The notes under the pieces are model-generated. The model was not told where the DNA came from. It ran no database searches and worked only from the letters and a program-made list of their open reading frames with translations. DNA of 64,000 nucleotides from positions 3,476,501 to 3,540,500 of the forward strand of contig NZ_VOQR01000001.1 in the NCBI RefSeq assembly GCF_007995065.1, given 5' to 3'. Of this stretch, positions 63,243-64,000 are shown in pieces. The number at the start of each line of letters is the position of its first letter. Position 1 is the stretch's first letter. This DNA is from Sphingomonas ginsenosidivorax (GTDB lineage: Bacteria > Pseudomonadota > Alphaproteobacteria > Sphingomonadales > Sphingomonadaceae). Position numbers and translations under genes: made by a program.

Positions 63243-64000
63243 ATGGACACAGATGTCATCATTCTCGGCGGCGGCCTGGTTGGCGCGACGCTGGCGCTCG
63301 CGCTCGACGTACACGGGGTTTCCTCGACGGTGATCGATCCTGCGGACCCGGCGGTGACGCTGGCGCCGGGGTTCGACGGGCGCGCCTCGGCGATCGCGAG
63401 CGCCAGCCACCGGATGCTCGATGCGATCGGAGTCGGCGCAGGCCTGGCGGGCAAGGGCTGTGCGATCCGGCACATCCGGGTCAGCGACGGGCTCGAGCCC
63501 GGTGCGCTCGACTTCATCCCCGACGCCGACGACGGTGCGCTGGGCACGATGTACGAGAACAAGCTGCTGCGCACCGCGCTGTTCGACGCGGCGACGCGCG
63601 CGCAGCATATCGACTTGCGGATGAAGACGCGTGCGACCGCGGTCGAACGGTCGGCGGCCGGCGTGACGGCGACGCTCGATAGCGGCGAGACGGTGCGCGC
63701 GCCGCTGCTGATCGCGGCGGAGGGGCGCAATTCGCCGACGCGCGAGGCGGCGGGGATCACGATCGCGCGGTGGAGCTACGATCACAGTGCGATCATCGGC
63801 GCGTTCCATCACGCGCGGCCACACGGCGATATCGCGTACGAGATCTTCTACGCCGCCGGGCCGTTCGCGCTGCTGCCGCTGCCCGACGATGCCGAGGGGC
63901 ATCGCTCGGCGATCGTGTGGACGGTCGATGCGAAGGACGGCGCGGCGATGCTCAAGCTCGGCGACCGCGCGTTCCTCGCCGAGGCGGAGAAGCGGATGGG
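63243..64000 (+). CDS. FAD-dependent UbiH/VisC-family hydroxylase, 3' end outside window
   Basis: An N-terminal fragment (252 codons) of a flavoprotein monooxygenase. The FAD-binding GxGxxG is VIILGGGLVGATLALAL. The family signature GFDGRASAIASASHRMLDAI and the second FAD/NADPH motif LLIAAEGRNSPTREAAGI are seen. Such enzymes hydroxylate the ubiquinone ring; which position cannot be told. The ATG is 63243. The family is about 400 residues, so some 150 are missing past 64000. A COQ9 gene lies elsewhere in the window (35123). Confidence 0.9.
   Translation, partial: MDTDVIILGGGLVGATLALALDVHGVSSTVIDPADPAVTLAPGFDGRASAIASASHRMLDAIGVGAGLAGKGCAIRHIRVSDGLEPGALDFIPDADDGALGTMYENKLLRTALFDAATRAQHIDLRMKTRATAVERSAAGVTATLDSGETVRAPLLIAAEGRNSPTREAAGITIARWSYDHSAIIGAFHHARPHGDIAYEIFYAAGPFALLPLPDDAEGHRSAIVWTVDAKDGAAMLKLGDRAFLAEAEKRM

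Overview
The window is GC-rich, gene-dense chromosomal DNA with the gene content of a sphingomonad alphaproteobacterium (Sphingomonas or a close relative). The evidence is gene content only: carotenoid hydroxylase crtZ, the xthA-lolA-ftsK block, COQ9, a DUF3576-leuS-lptE-holA run, a hemC-hemD-mitofilin arrangement, HWE-type kinase signalling, an OprB porin and TonB-dependent uptake. Repeats that encode the peptide VIPGLSRDP also fit. There is no transposase, integrase, CRISPR array or rRNA; one tRNA (Leu, GAG) is present.

Left part (1-10754): a type III polyketide synthase cut by the window edge, a small protein, a MarR-like regulator, then the most unusual locus. Three exported small beta-sandwich proteins (2281-4903) are followed by a 1680-residue protein (4971-10013) with a DUF11 domain, an SdrD-B-like domain and a large predicted outer-membrane barrel. 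A double-PilZ protein, a possible c-di-GMP reader, lies directly downstream. I read this as an uncharacterised surface or export system.

Middle (10800-30606): tRNA-Leu, MATE and NhaA transporters, a deacetylase-fold amidohydrolase, membrane dipeptidase, a TonB-like protein, a B3 metallo-beta-lactamase-fold protein, a DUF892 protein, etfBA, sucC, crtZ, a PilZ protein, prs, gltX, a second TonB-like protein and a riboflavin operon (ribD-ribE-ribB-ribH). ribD has no ATG/GTG/TTG start and carries an in-frame palindromic insertion.

30676-46697: a TonB-dependent receptor with a ModE-like regulator and a Mop molbindin (candidate molybdate/tungstate uptake), an old yellow enzyme, COQ9, feoAB, ssb, an HWE histidine kinase, a Tat-exported GH43 hydrolase, gpsA, tsaD, hemC and a HemD-mitofilin-like fusion.

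46864-64000: DUF72, holA, lptE, leuS (with a second in-frame palindromic insertion), DUF3576, a secreted protein, a thiamine-phosphate synthase-like gene, a YggS/HAD pair, a YdcF-like gene whose 3' end is made of repeat sequence, ribA, xthA, lolA, an OprB porin, ftsK and a truncated ubiquinone-type hydroxylase.

The recurring theme is a family of mobile-looking palindromes, typically with CCGTCA...TGACGG ends. Most lie between genes as likely terminators, but some have entered or extended reading frames, as Rickettsia palindromic elements do. A second theme is riboflavin synthesis split between two RibBA-like proteins with complementary degenerate domains.
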